Part shown: piece after piece, positions 50,585 through 59,606 of the stretch
Position numbering within the stretch: the first letter of the stretch is position 1
Layout: every line of letters begins with the position of its first letter
Assembly (NCBI GenBank): GCA_963837715.1
Contig: CAWIOF010000004.1
Coordinates: 992,001-1,056,000 of the forward strand
DNA from: JANYLB01 sp963837715
Lineage (GTDB): Bacteria; Actinomycetota; Acidimicrobiia; IMCC26256; JANYLB01
Length of the DNA: 64,000 nt
Direction of reading: 5' to 3'
Notes under the pieces: model-generated
Seen by the model: only the letters and a program-made list of their open reading frames with translations
Database searches by the model: none
What the model was told of the DNA's origin: nothing
Program-made: the position numbers and the translations under genes

Positions 50585-51073
50585 TCAGCCCATCCGCTTC
50601 ACGGTACGGGCGAGGATGCCGAGCGTCGCCCGGAGCGCGCTCTCGGGGATGATCGGAAAGATGTTCGCCTCCTTCCACTGCGGGTCGATCGACGACCAGT
50701 CGTAGTAGGAGGTGACGAGTGTCCCGCCGTCGACCGGCTCGAGGGTGTAGCCGTAGACGTGGCCGATCTGCGGCTTGATCTGCCCCTCGATCGTCCACGC
50801 GATCTCACGGTCCTGTTCGAACGTGACGATCTTCACGGTCACGTCGTACTCGCCCATCGGGAAGTCGTTCAGTGCCTCACGATCCATGTGGATCACGAAC
50901 GTGTCGCCGACCGCGCCGGCGGGTTCGCCCGTCGCGTCGATGAGCATCCCGGAGGCGTCGATCGTCACGTGCCCGTGCGGGTCGCACAGCACCCCGAAGA
51001 TCGTCGCGGGATCGGTCGGGATGGTCCGCTCGACTTCCAGCCGTTCGGTGGTCTCGCTCGCATCGTCTGTCAT
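50585..51073 (-). CDS. SRPBCC/START-like domain protein
   Basis: A 162-residue polyketide-cyclase/START-fold protein. LEVERTIPTDPATIFGVLCDPHGHVTIDASG begins the helix-grip fold, and WTIEGQIKPQIGHVYGYTLEPVDGGTLV forms the central strands. The C-terminal helix (IPESALRATLGILARTVKRMG) is typical. It probably binds a hydrophobic ligand. It is convergent with the VOC gene (4 bp between stops). Confidence 0.83.
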   Translation of the reverse strand: MTDDASETTERLEVERTIPTDPATIFGVLCDPHGHVTIDASGMLIDATGEPAGAVGDTFVIHMDREALNDFPMGEYDVTVKIVTFEQDREIAWTIEGQIKPQIGHVYGYTLEPVDGGTLVTSYYDWSSIDPQWKEANIFPIIPESALRATLGILARTVKRMG

Positions 51074-51114
51074 TCCCGCATCCTGCCACCACCCTCTCGC
51101 GCGATCATCTCCTC

Positions 51115-51810
51115 GTGCCAAACGACTGGATCCTCGACGAGCTCGCCCACGCCGGCGCCGAGCATCTCGACCCGGACTTCGTGGAGGCATATGACCGCAA
51201 GCAGGCGTTCGACCCGTCGCCCGACGTCGCGCTGATCCGCGAATGGGGACTGGGCCGCGAGTCGACACTGGTGGAACTCGGCGCCGGGACGGGCAAGCTC
51301 GCGCTCGCCGCGGCACGCGCGTTCCGACGGGTCGTTGCCGTCGATGTCTCGCCGGTCATGCTCGACTCGCTGCAGCGGAGTGTCGCCGGTTCGGGGCTCG
51401 ACAACATCGAGTGTGTCCGGGGTGGGTTCCTCAGTTACGAACACGTCGGGCCTCCGGCGGACGCCGTGTACACCCGCAACGCGCTCCACCAGCTCCCCGA
51501 CTTCTGGAAGGGCGTCGCGCTCGAACGCGTCGCGCAGATGCTGGAACCGGGAGGCGTGCTCCTGGTGCGAGATCTGATCTACGACTTCGATCCACAGGAA
51601 GCCGACGACGTGTTCGATCGATGGTTCGCAGCCGCGAGCGACGACCCGACCCGGGGGTACACGCGCGCCGACTTCGTCGAGCACATCCGCGCCGAGCACA
51701 GCACCTACCGCTGGTTGTTCGAGCCGCTCCTCATCGCCGCCGGGTTCGACATCGTCGCGGTCGAGTACCGACGATCGGTCTACGGCGCCTACACCTGTGT
51801 GAAGCGGTGA
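51115..51810 (+). CDS. Class I SAM-dependent methyltransferase
   Basis: A 231-residue methyltransferase. Motif I is LVELGAGTGKLALAAARAF, then VVAVDVSPVMLDSL. The motif IV region is AVYTRNALHQLPDFWK and motif VI LEPGGVLLVRDLIYDF. The neighbour overlaps its stop and is a P-loop kinase-like gene, then a GNAT gene: three small enzymes in a tight run with no recognised common pathway. The start is a GTG. Confidence 0.88.
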   Translation: MPNDWILDELAHAGAEHLDPDFVEAYDRKQAFDPSPDVALIREWGLGRESTLVELGAGTGKLALAAARAFRRVVAVDVSPVMLDSLQRSVAGSGLDNIECVRGGFLSYEHVGPPADAVYTRNALHQLPDFWKGVALERVAQMLEPGGVLLVRDLIYDFDPQEADDVFDRWFAAASDDPTRGYTRADFVEHIRAEHSTYRWLFEPLLIAAGFDIVAVEYRRSVYGAYTCVKR

Positions 51811-52361
51811 TGCGGCGGGTTTCGGTGGTGGGGAACTCGGGGTCGGGGAAGTCGCGGCTGGCGGCTGCGCTCGCGGAGCGGTTGGGTGTTCCCTCCGTCG
51901 AGCTCGATTCGATCTTCCACCAGCCCGACTGGACACCGCTGCCCCTCGAGGAGTTCCGAGCCCGAGTCGACGACGTCACCGAGGCCGACGGCTGGGTCGT
52001 CGACGGCAACTACTCGGCGGTGCGCGACCTGGTGTGGCGCAAGGCCGACACCGTCGTCTGGCTCGACCTTCCGCGCCGGGTTGTCATGCCCCAGGTGGTG
52101 AGCCGAACCCTCCGGCGCCAGATCCTGCGCACCGAGCTCTGGAACGGCAACCGGGAGGAGTGGCGCGACCTGTTCTCGCGTGACCCGGAACGCTCGATCA
52201 TCCTCTGGTCGTGGACCAACCACACCAAGTACCGCGACCGCTACCTCGCGGCCATGTCGGACCCGACCTGGCGCGGGCTCACGTTCGTGCGGCTCCGTTC
52301 TCACGCCGACGCGGAACGGTTCCTCGTCGAGCTGCGTTCCCCGTCCGAAGGGATCGCATGA
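51810..52361 (+). CDS. P-loop kinase-like protein (topology-modulation/adenylate-kinase-related)
   Basis: A 183-residue P-loop NTPase: VVGNSGSGKSRLAAALAE (Walker A, about 6-23), then VELDSIFHQPDWTPLP, a typical second motif of the FlaR/topology-modulation group, and a long basic helix (LWRKAD; SRTLRRQILRTELWNGN). VVWLDLPRRVV is the Walker B-like strand. The substrate is unknown. The ATG overlaps the methyltransferase stop; the frame also has a GTG one codon earlier. Confidence 0.82.
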   Translation: MRRVSVVGNSGSGKSRLAAALAERLGVPSVELDSIFHQPDWTPLPLEEFRARVDDVTEADGWVVDGNYSAVRDLVWRKADTVVWLDLPRRVVMPQVVSRTLRRQILRTELWNGNREEWRDLFSRDPERSIILWSWTNHTKYRDRYLAAMSDPTWRGLTFVRLRSHADAERFLVELRSPSEGIA

Positions 52362-52795
52362 AGGTCGTGCGACTGTCGGCCGGCGAGGGCGCCGAGGTCG
52401 CCGCGTTCGACGAGCTCTTCGACGGTCCGTCCCGCGCGGACGCGACCGAGCGGTTCCTTCGCGAGACAGGGCACCACCTCCTCGTCGCCTACGACGGCGA
52501 CATCCCGGTGGGATTCGTCACCGGCGTGGAGACGACCCATCCCGACAAGGGCACCGAGATGTTCCTGTACGAGCTGAGCGTCGCCGAGGCCCACCGTCGG
52601 CGCGGCATCGGCCGGCTGCTCGTCGAGCATCTGGCCGATCTGGCCCGATCCCGGGGTTGCTACGGGATGTGGGTGCTCACCGACGCCGACAACCGGGCCG
52701 CGATCGCCACGTACTCGGCCGCAGCCGGGAAGCTCGAAGGCGAGCACGTGATGCTCGGCTGGACGTTCGAGCCGGAAGCGGATCCGACTACGTGA
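52358..52795 (+). CDS. GNAT acetyltransferase, AAC(3)-I-like
   Basis: A 145-residue GNAT enzyme closely resembling the aminoglycoside 3-N-acetyltransferase type I group: FLRETGHHLLVAYDGDIPVG, the VETTHPDKGTEMFLYELSV strand pair, the CoA loop HRRRGIGRLLVEHL and CYGMWVLTDADNRAAIATY. Chromosomal members of environmental bacteria need not confer resistance. The ATG overlaps the kinase-like gene (ATGA), giving a three-gene transcript. Confidence 0.8.
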   Translation: MKVVRLSAGEGAEVAAFDELFDGPSRADATERFLRETGHHLLVAYDGDIPVGFVTGVETTHPDKGTEMFLYELSVAEAHRRRGIGRLLVEHLADLARSRGCYGMWVLTDADNRAAIATYSAAAGKLEGEHVMLGWTFEPEADPTT

Positions 52796-53612
52796 TCGTC
52801 GGGAAGCCGATGCGTTCGACGTCGCGGGTCTGACCGCCGGCGGCCATGAACGCCGACATCCGGGCGTCGGCCTCGTTGGTGGGATCGCCGAGGCACTCGC
52901 GGAACAGTTGGTCCTCGGCGAGGATGCCGGGGACCGGGTCGGGGAGCGCGGCGTCGACCGCGACCTTCGCCCGTGCGATCGACGCAGCAGGGAACGATGC
53001 GATGCGTGCCGCGAGGGCATCGACGAACGGTCGCAGCTCCTCGGCCGGCAGGGCGCGGTTCACGTAGCCCCACTCGGCCGCGGTGACGGCGTCGATGTCG
53101 TCGCATCCGAGCACGATCTCGAGCGCCCGGCCCCGACCGACGAGCCGGGGGAGTCGCTGCGTGCCGGTCCCGCCCGGGATGATCCCCACCGCGACCTCGG
53201 GCTGCGCGAGCACGGCACGGCCGATCGCGGCGAAGCGCATGTCGAACGAGAGCACGAGCTCGCTCCCACCGCCACGAGCGATCCCCTCGAGCACGGCGAT
53301 GGTGGCCTTCGGCATGGTGCGGAACCGGTCGACGATCCCCTGGAAGAGCGAGAGCTCGTCGTGACGGGTCGCATCATCGGTCGGAAGGGCCTGGATGAGC
53401 GTCACATCGGCGTGCGCGGCGAAGAACTCGGGGTCGGCGGAGTCGAGCACCACCACTCGTACCGTCGCGTCGGTCTCGACCTCGCGGCCGAACCGGTCGA
53501 GCTCGAGGATGAGGGTGAGGTCGAGCAGGTTGATCGGCGGGTGGTCGATGGTCGCGCGGGCGATCCCGTCGGCGAGCCTGATCCGCAGCGCTTCGTATCC
53601 GTCGTAGGCCAT
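52788..53612 (-). CDS. Enoyl-CoA hydratase
   Basis: A 274-residue crotonase with both catalytic Glu positions present: GGGSELVLSFDMRFA and QPEVAVGIIPGGTGTQRLPR. The oxyanion loop is AHADVTLI. The N-terminus IARATIDHPPINLLD is also typical. It should hydrate trans-2-enoyl-CoA in beta-oxidation or a related pathway. TAGCGT lies six bases before the ATG. A palindromic operator lies in the 69-bp gap to the divergent tetR gene, so TetR probably controls this gene too. Confidence 0.9.
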   Translation of the reverse strand: MAYDGYEALRIRLADGIARATIDHPPINLLDLTLILELDRFGREVETDATVRVVVLDSADPEFFAAHADVTLIQALPTDDATRHDELSLFQGIVDRFRTMPKATIAVLEGIARGGGSELVLSFDMRFAAIGRAVLAQPEVAVGIIPGGTGTQRLPRLVGRGRALEIVLGCDDIDAVTAAEWGYVNRALPAEELRPFVDALAARIASFPAASIARAKVAVDAALPDPVPGILAEDQLFRECLGDPTNEADARMSAFMAAGGQTRDVERIGFPTIT

Positions 53613-53618
53613 GGGCGC

Positions 53619-53624
53619 ACGCTA
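53619..53624 (-). promoter_or_regulatory. -10 hexamer of a leaderless promoter
   Basis: TAGCGT on the minus strand, six bases before the ATG at 53612. Confidence 0.55.
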
Positions 53625-53647
53625 GGCCCATGGTCAGGCGCGTGCTC

Positions 53648-53675
53648 TTGACTGAATGAATCATTCAGTTATAGT
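53648..53675 (+). promoter_or_regulatory. tetR promoter with embedded palindromic operator
   Basis: TTGACT (53648-53653) and TATAGT (53670-53675) are spaced by 16 bp. The 17-bp perfect palindrome CTGAATGA-A-TCATTCAG (53652-53668) fills the spacer, so bound repressor would block RNA polymerase. The GTG start follows the -10 after six bases, so there is no leader. Confidence 0.88.
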
Positions 53676-53681
53676 CGGGAG

Positions 53682-54383
53682 GTGCCTCGCACCCGTTCTC
53701 CCCAGCGCACCGAAGACATCGTCGAGGCCGCGCTCCAGGTCTTCCTCGTGCGGGGCTACCAGCGGACCCGCATGACCGATGTCGCGGCCGGGGCCGACGT
53801 GTCGCCCGGACTCCTCTACACCTACGCCGCGAGCAAGGAGGCGCTCTTCTACCTCGTCGTGCAGCGCGAGCTCGGCGTCGATCTCGCCGCAGTTCCCCTC
53901 CCCGCGCCGGACCCGGGTCCCGACGCCGTGCAGCTCCTGATCCGCACCGCGCTCCGGGAGGTCTCGCGGATCCCGACCCTCGACGCCGCGGCCGCGCTCG
54001 AGGATCCGCCCGACGCCCGGGCCGAGTTGGCCGCGATCATCGGCGAGCACTACGACAACCTGCACCGCTACCGCCGGGTGATCCGCCTGGTGGAGCGGTC
54101 GGCACTCGACTGGCCGGAGCTCGCCGACCGCTACTACGTGAAGGGCCGACGCCCGTTCCTGCGTCGTCTGGCCGAGTACATCGAACGACGCGTCGCCACG
54201 CGACACTTCGCCACGGTGCCCGACGCCGACGCGGCGGCCCGGTACGTGATCGAGGTCGTGGCGTGGTTCGCGAACCACCGCTACGGCGATCGCGACGGCG
54301 TGCGCATCGACGATGCCGTCGCCCGCGAGACGGTCGTCGAGCTCGCGACCCGCAGCTTCGGCCCGACGACAGCCGACCCGTGA
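53682..54383 (+). CDS. TetR-family repressor
   Basis: A 233-residue regulator. The HTH spans about residues 8-54: RTEDIVEAALQVFLVRGYQR, then MTDVAAGADVSPGLLYTYAASKEALFYLV. The C-terminal ligand domain is about 170 residues. The start is GTG 53682, immediately after the -10. The operator overlaps its own promoter and lies beside the divergent enoyl-CoA hydratase, which suggests autoregulation and control by an acyl-CoA or fatty acid; the ligand is inferred. Its stop overlaps the GT39-like gene. Confidence 0.9.
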   Translation: MPRTRSPQRTEDIVEAALQVFLVRGYQRTRMTDVAAGADVSPGLLYTYAASKEALFYLVVQRELGVDLAAVPLPAPDPGPDAVQLLIRTALREVSRIPTLDAAAALEDPPDARAELAAIIGEHYDNLHRYRRVIRLVERSALDWPELADRYYVKGRRPFLRRLAEYIERRVATRHFATVPDADAAARYVIEVVAWFANHRYGDRDGVRIDDAVARETVVELATRSFGPTTADP

Positions 54384-55786
54384 CCCGGGCGACATGGATC
54401 GTCGCGGCCGCGACGACGTGCTTCCACCTGGCGACCGCGAACATCTACGGCTACCACCGAGACGAGTTCTACTACCTCGCCTCGGGTCGCCGACTCGCGT
54501 GGAGCTACGTCGACCATCCGCCCCTGACCCCGCTGCTCTACCGCGTGAGCGAGCGACTCTTCGGCACCTCGCCGTTCGGCCTGCGCGTCGTGGCGGCGCT
54601 GCTCCACGGGTTGCTCGTCGTGCTCGTCGTCCTCGTGGCCCGGGAGTTGGGAGGCAACGCTCGCGCCCAGCTGCTGGCCGCGCTGGCTGCCGCTGTGGTC
54701 CCGATGTTCCTGACCACGGGCCACTTCCTGGGCACGGTCACGGTGGAGCTGTCGGCGTGGACGGTGATCGTGCTCCTCGTGGCGAAGCTGGTGAACGGCG
54801 CCGACCATCGGCTGTGGCTGGTCGTGGGCGTCGCGGTGGGGGTCGCACTGCTCGACAAGTCGACGACGATGTTCCTCGTCGCGGGCTTGCTCGTCGGCCT
54901 GCTCGTCTTCCCGCAACGCTCGATCCTGCTGACACCGTGGCTCGCCGGTGGTGCCGCGATCGCGCTCGCGATGATCGCGCCGACGCTGCTCTGGCAGGCG
55001 CAGCGGGGTTGGCCGCAGCTCGAGTTCGCCGCGACGTTGCGCAACTACGGCGAGACCCTGCTGACCGTGCCGAGTCAGTTCGTGTTGCTCGGCGCGGTCT
55101 CGATCCTCGTTGCGCTCCCGGGCCTGCTGTGGCTGCTGCGTGATCCGGCCGCGGTTCCCTACCGGGCGTTCGGAGTTGCGTTCCTCGTCGTGCTCGTGCT
55201 GGTGATGGCGACCGGCGGCAAGCCGTACTACGCGGCGGTCTTCGCGCCGGTGCTCATCGCCGCAGGTGGTGTCGCACTCGCAGACCGGACGGGATGGCCG
55301 CTCCCGGTGATGATCGTGGGCTTCGGGGTGTTGTTCGCTCCCTTCGCCATGCCACTCCTCCCGTTGCGCGCCGCGGAGGCGACCCGACGACTCAACCCGG
55401 AGATCGGCGAGATGGTCGGGTGGCCGCACCTCGTCGACGTCGTCGCCGACGTCTACGCGCAGCATCCGGGCGCGACGATCCTGACCACGAACTACTCCGA
55501 GGCCGGGTCGATCGAGCTCCTCGGCGCGGATCGGGGACTTCCGCAACCGATCAGTGGACACAACACCTACTGGTACTGGGGTCACCCGCCCGGCAGGTCG
55601 GCCACGACGATCGCTGTCGGCTTCGACCGTGAGTTCCTCGAGGCGCGCTTCGCATCGGTCGAACGCGCCGCGACCTTCCATGCGCCGGCAGGAGTGCACA
55701 ACCTCGAAGACGGTGCTGCAGTGTGGGTGTGTCGCGGTCAGCGGGAGGACTGGGACGCGCTCTGGCCCGGCATCCGCCGCATCTGA
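54380..55786 (+). CDS. Polytopic glycosyltransferase, GT39/ArnT-like
   Basis: A 468-residue membrane protein with about 11-12 helices. The first extracytoplasmic loop has YHRDEFYYLASGRRLAWSYVDHPPLTPLLYR, where the Asp-Glu pair is the catalytic acidic motif of GT-C enzymes such as PMTs and ArnT. The soluble C-terminus (about 345-468) begins after LPLRAAEATRRLNPEIGEM and includes GHNTYWYWGHPPG. It should transfer a sugar from a polyprenyl phosphate to an acceptor outside the membrane. The GTG start overlaps tetR; whether it is also TetR-controlled is unknown. Confidence 0.85.
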   Translation: MTRATWIVAAATTCFHLATANIYGYHRDEFYYLASGRRLAWSYVDHPPLTPLLYRVSERLFGTSPFGLRVVAALLHGLLVVLVVLVARELGGNARAQLLAALAAAVVPMFLTTGHFLGTVTVELSAWTVIVLLVAKLVNGADHRLWLVVGVAVGVALLDKSTTMFLVAGLLVGLLVFPQRSILLTPWLAGGAAIALAMIAPTLLWQAQRGWPQLEFAATLRNYGETLLTVPSQFVLLGAVSILVALPGLLWLLRDPAAVPYRAFGVAFLVVLVLVMATGGKPYYAAVFAPVLIAAGGVALADRTGWPLPVMIVGFGVLFAPFAMPLLPLRAAEATRRLNPEIGEMVGWPHLVDVVADVYAQHPGATILTTNYSEAGSIELLGADRGLPQPISGHNTYWYWGHPPGRSATTIAVGFDREFLEARFASVERAATFHAPAGVHNLEDGAAVWVCRGQREDWDALWPGIRRI

Positions 55787-55787
55787 G

Positions 55788-55868
55788 CAGGAGAAGAAGC
55801 GGGGCCGGCGGACCTTCGACGCGGGACTCGAGGTCCCGGGCGGTCGAGCCGGCGCAGCGGATTCGACC
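55788..55868 (-). repeat. Dispersed intergenic repeat, copy 6 (subfamily A)
   Basis: On the minus strand it begins GGTCGAATCCGCTGCGCCGG and ends CTTCTTCTCCTG. Its centre CGACCGCCCGGGAC matches copy 1. It fills the gap between two convergent genes almost exactly. Confidence 0.87.
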
Positions 55869-55878
55869 GGGCAGGAAG

Positions 55879-57028
55879 TCAGGCGAGGGCTGCGTAGCAG
55901 GCGTTGATGAGGCCGTAGCTGCGTTGGTCGCCGGCCATGCCCATCTCCATCTTGTTCATCACGTACCCGAAGGCGAGCTCGGCGTCGGGGTCGGCCCAGC
56001 CGGCGGAGCCACCCATGCCGAAGTGACCGAACGAGTCGGGCCCACCCAACTGCACGATGCTCGACGGGACGATGAACCCGAGGCCGAACTGCAGGTCGAG
56101 GTTCAAGATGATGGTGTTCGGTCCGCTGGTGCGCTGGGTCGACGCGGCGCGCATCTGATCTGGGGTGAGGATCCGGATCCCGTCGACTTCGCCGACGCAC
56201 GCGCCGTACATCCGCGCGATCGATCGGGCGTCGCTGATCCCACCGGCGGCGGGGATCTCGGCGGCGTGCGCGGCTCGGGTGTTGAACACGTCGGCGTCGG
56301 CGAACGCGCCGCCCGGCGCTGAGCGCCTTGCCGAGCGGGGTGTCGGGCCCGATGAACTGGTTGATCAGCTCGCGGGTCGCCTCGTCGACGTCGGCGGTGT
56401 TGCCGCCGATGCCACCGATCAGTGGCGCAACGCGTGACTCGTGCTCCTCGGGGAGGCCGATCCAGAAGTCGAGGCCGAGGGGATCGGCGATCTCGTCGTG
56501 GAAGTACGTGCCGATCGACTTGCCGCTGACCCGACGGACGACCTCACCGACGAGGTAGCCATAGGTGACGGCGTGGTAGCCCTGCTGCGTACCCGGCTCC
56601 CAGCTGGGGGTCTGGCGTTCGAGCGCGTGGATCATCGGTTCCCACCCGAAGAGCTGCTCGGCGGTGAGCGGTTCGTCGACCCAGGCGAGGCCGGCCTGGT
56701 GGGAGAGCAGGTCGCTCACCGGGATCGACGCCTTGCCGGCCTGGCCGAACTCCGGCCAGTAGTCGACCACGGGCGCCTCGACATCGAGCCGACCCTGCTG
56801 CGCGAGCGTGTGCGCGGCGATCGCGGTCGCACCCTTGGTGGTCGAGAACACGACGACCACCGTGTCGCGTGTCCACGGCCGTCCGGTCGCCTCGTCGGCG
56901 ACGCCGCCCCAGAGGTCGACCACGAGCTCGCCCCGGTGGTACGCCGAGAACGCGGCACCGACCTCGAGTCCGTCGGCGAAGTTCTTGTCGAACACCTCGC
57001 GCACGTTCTCGAACCCGGCGCGGTCCAT
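55879..57028 (-). CDS. Beta-lactamase-fold serine hydrolase (EstB-like), +1 frameshift
   Basis: About 382 residues when joined. The S-x-x-K motif is VVVVFSTTKGATAIAA (about residue 63), and the Tyr motif region is YHAVTYGYLVGEVVRRVSGK. The frame breaks at GCCGGGCGGCGC (about 56312-56315); one G removed gives SAGGAFADADVFNTRAAHAAE. The rest carries FGHFGMGGSAGWADPDAELAFGYV, in which the HxGxxG-like block III is typical of class C-like esterases. It is probably a cytoplasmic esterase or peptidase rather than a beta-lactamase. The start is ATG 57028. Confidence 0.87.
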
Positions 57029-57066
57029 CCGTCGGTGCTTCCCCCGTCAGCCATGGGGATGTGTTA

Positions 57067-57864
57067 TCAGCTCGACGAGCTCGCGGCCATCGAGAGGTGC
57101 TGCTGCACGGCGGCGAGCCAGGCGTCGCGGTTCTCCTCCTGCGGGGAGTGCGCGGCGTCGGGGATGACGACGAGCTCGGCGCCGGGGATGGTCGTGGCGA
57201 GGTCGTCGGCCGCGGCGCGGAGGCCGTGGTCGTTCACGCCCACGATCACCGTGGTCGGGATCTCGAGACCCGCGAGCTGTTCGAGGATCGAGGGGTAGGT
57301 GATCAGCTCCTCACCGAGCTCGGTGAACGCGACCGGATCCATCTGACCGAGCTTGGTCTTCATCGCGATCCGTTGCGCGTCGGCGATGCCGTCGTCGCCC
57401 AGGAACCCCTGGAGCAGGTCGTAGAGGGCCGCGGTTCCCTGGCTGCGCACCAGCTCGATCCCGGCGCGCATCATGTCGGCGTTGTCGACTGCAGTCCCCG
57501 CGGCGGTGTCCATCAGCACGAGCGACCGCACGCGCTCGGGGTGCGCGAGCGCGTAGCGCATCGACACGATCCCACCCATCGAGTGGCCGAGCAGGTCGAA
57601 CTGTTCGAGGCCGAGATCGTCGAGCAGCACCGTCATGTCGGCGACGAGTTGATCGAAGGTGTACGTCGACGCGTTGCCGGTGTTCGGGCTCTCGCCGTGG
57701 CCGCGGTGGTCGAACGTGACGACCTGGTGATCGGCGGCGAGCGGCTCGACCACATTGCTCCAGTCGAGCGAGCTGCCGGTGAACCCGTGCACGAGGACGA
57801 GTGGGAACCCGTCGCCGGTGCTGTCGTAGGCGAGGTCGACGGTGAGGTCGTTCGAATCGCTCAT
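57067..57864 (-). CDS. Alpha/beta hydrolase
   Basis: A 265-residue alpha/beta hydrolase. The oxyanion HG motif is LVLVHGFTGSSLDW (about 23-36), then FDHRGHGES. The nucleophile elbow is LLGHSMGG (Ser near 95). The acid is in VIVGVNDHGLR and the His in IPDAAHSPQEEN. The lid contains two helices rich in Met and Leu. The substrate is unknown; relatives include 3-oxoadipate enol-lactonase and esterases. TACCGT lies seven bases before the ATG. Its stop is 38 bp from the start of the serine hydrolase gene. Confidence 0.88.
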   Translation of the reverse strand: MSDSNDLTVDLAYDSTGDGFPLVLVHGFTGSSLDWSNVVEPLAADHQVVTFDHRGHGESPNTGNASTYTFDQLVADMTVLLDDLGLEQFDLLGHSMGGIVSMRYALAHPERVRSLVLMDTAAGTAVDNADMMRAGIELVRSQGTAALYDLLQGFLGDDGIADAQRIAMKTKLGQMDPVAFTELGEELITYPSILEQLAGLEIPTTVIVGVNDHGLRAAADDLATTIPGAELVVIPDAAHSPQEENRDAWLAAVQQHLSMAASSSS

Positions 57865-57871
57865 GGGCGGG

Positions 57872-57877
57872 ACGGTA
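57872..57877 (-). promoter_or_regulatory. -10 hexamer of a leaderless promoter
   Basis: TACCGT on the minus strand, seven bases before the ATG at 57864. Confidence 0.5.
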
Positions 57878-57883
57878 GTGCGA

Positions 57884-59606
57884 TCAGGGAATCACGTCGA
57901 TGAGCTCGAACGCGTCGACGTCGACGAGGCCCTTGTCGGTGATGCGGAGCTGCGGGATCACCGAGAGACCGAGGAACGAGAGGTTCATGAACGGCGCACT
58001 CGCGGTCACACCCAGCTCGCGCGCCGCCGCGGCGTTCACCGCCGCGGCGAGATCCGCCACCTCACGGGCGGGGAGGGGCGACATGAGGCCACCGATCGGT
58101 AGTGGCACCTCCGCGAGCACCCGGCCGTCGAGCACCGCTACCTGACCACCGCCGAGCTCGGCGAGGCGGCCCACGGCCACCTCCATGTCGGCGGGCCCCT
58201 CGGGGCCGCGGGCGCCGACGACCATGCAGTTGTGTGCATCGTGGGCCACGGTGGAGGCGATCGCACCCCGCGTCAACCCGAATCCGGAGACCCAACCGAG
58301 TCCGATCCGGCCGGTCGCGTGGTGGCGTTCGAGCACGGCGATCCGGGCGACGTCGAGGGCGGGATCGGCGACGTCGAGCACGAGGTTGTCGGTCGTGAGC
58401 TGGCCGGGGACGAGTCCGATCACCCGCGCCGCGCCGCCGGGTGGCGGGGAGAGGTCGAGCTCGCGCGGCCGCGGGGACGCGACCGAGGTGCACCGAGCCG
58501 AGCATCCACTCGGGCGGCGGGGACGACGCGACTGCCCCGGGAACGATCGCGCCACCGTCGACCACCAGCTGCCCGCGCTGCCACACCCGCTGCGGCCGCA
58601 GCTCGTCGAGCGAGTCGAACGCGAGCACGTCGGCCTGGTATCCGAGTCCGAGCGAGCCGAGGTGGTGGAGGTTGTGGTACTCGGCCGGGTTCATCGTCGC
58701 CAGCACGAGTGCGTCCTCGATCGGTACGCCGTGTTGCACGGCCAGCCGGATGCAGTCGTCGACGTGGCCGCGTCGGAGGATCAGATCGGGTTCCCGGTCG
58801 TCGCTGCACAGCGCGACGTGCGCGGTCCCGTGGCGGAGCACCATCGGGATCAGGTCGGCGAGGTTGCGGCTCGCCGACCCCTCCCGGATGAACACCCACA
58901 TCCCCTTGCGCCGCTTCTCCTCGGCTTCGTCGAGCTCGGTGCACTCGTGGTCCGACTCGATCCCGGCCGCGAGGTAGGCGTCGAGCTGCTCGCCGCGCAG
59001 GCCGGGCGCATGACCGTCGACGCGCCGGGAGCCGGCTGCGTCGATCTTGGCCACGAGGTCGGGATCGCCGGCGATCACCCCGGGGAAGTTCATGACCTCG
59101 GCGACGCCGATGGCGCCGTGATCGTCGAGGAGCCCGCGCACGTCGGCGGCGCCGAGCTCCGCGCCGGGGCTCTCGAACGGCGACGCGGGCACGCAGCTCG
59201 ACGCGCACACACCGAACGTGAACGGGAGCGCGGCGGCGGCTTGTGCCAGCGCGACGACTCCGGGAACACCGAATACGTTCGCGACCTCGTGCGGGTCGGC
59301 AGCCACGGCGGTGGTGCCGTGGGGGAGCACGCTGCGGACGAACTCGTCGACCCACAGCTTGGTCGACTCCAGGTGCATGTGCGCGTCGACGAACCCGGCG
59401 GTGAGGGCGGCACCGCCGACGTCGACGGTGTCGACCGTGTCGCGCGGACCCCACCCGACCACCACGCCGTCGCAGATCGCGAGGTCGGTGTCGATCCACT
59501 CACGGGTGGTGGGCACGAAGACGCGTCCTCCCGTGACGAGTAGGTCGGCCGGTCCCGCGCCGCGCGCGGCGGCGACCGCTCGCGGTGATGCCGCGGGTCG
59601 ACTCAC
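57884..59606 (-). CDS. ade: Adenine deaminase, +1 frameshift
   Basis: About 573 residues joined. The metal site begins GFVDAHMHLESTKLW (HxH), followed by VAADPHEVANVFGVPG, a MNFPGV segment and DGHAPGLRGEQL. SDHECTELDEAEEKRRKGMW and REGSASRNL are typical of adenine deaminases, and ALCSDDREPDL holds the catalytic Asp. The frame breaks near 58460-58490, most simply in GCGCGAGCTC at about 58463. One base on it continues ELDLSPPPGGAARVIGLVPG and finishes with the C-terminal domain (DAHNCMVVGA, PIGGLMS). It converts adenine to hypoxanthine and ammonia. GTG 59606 overlaps the lipase stop. Confidence 0.9.
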
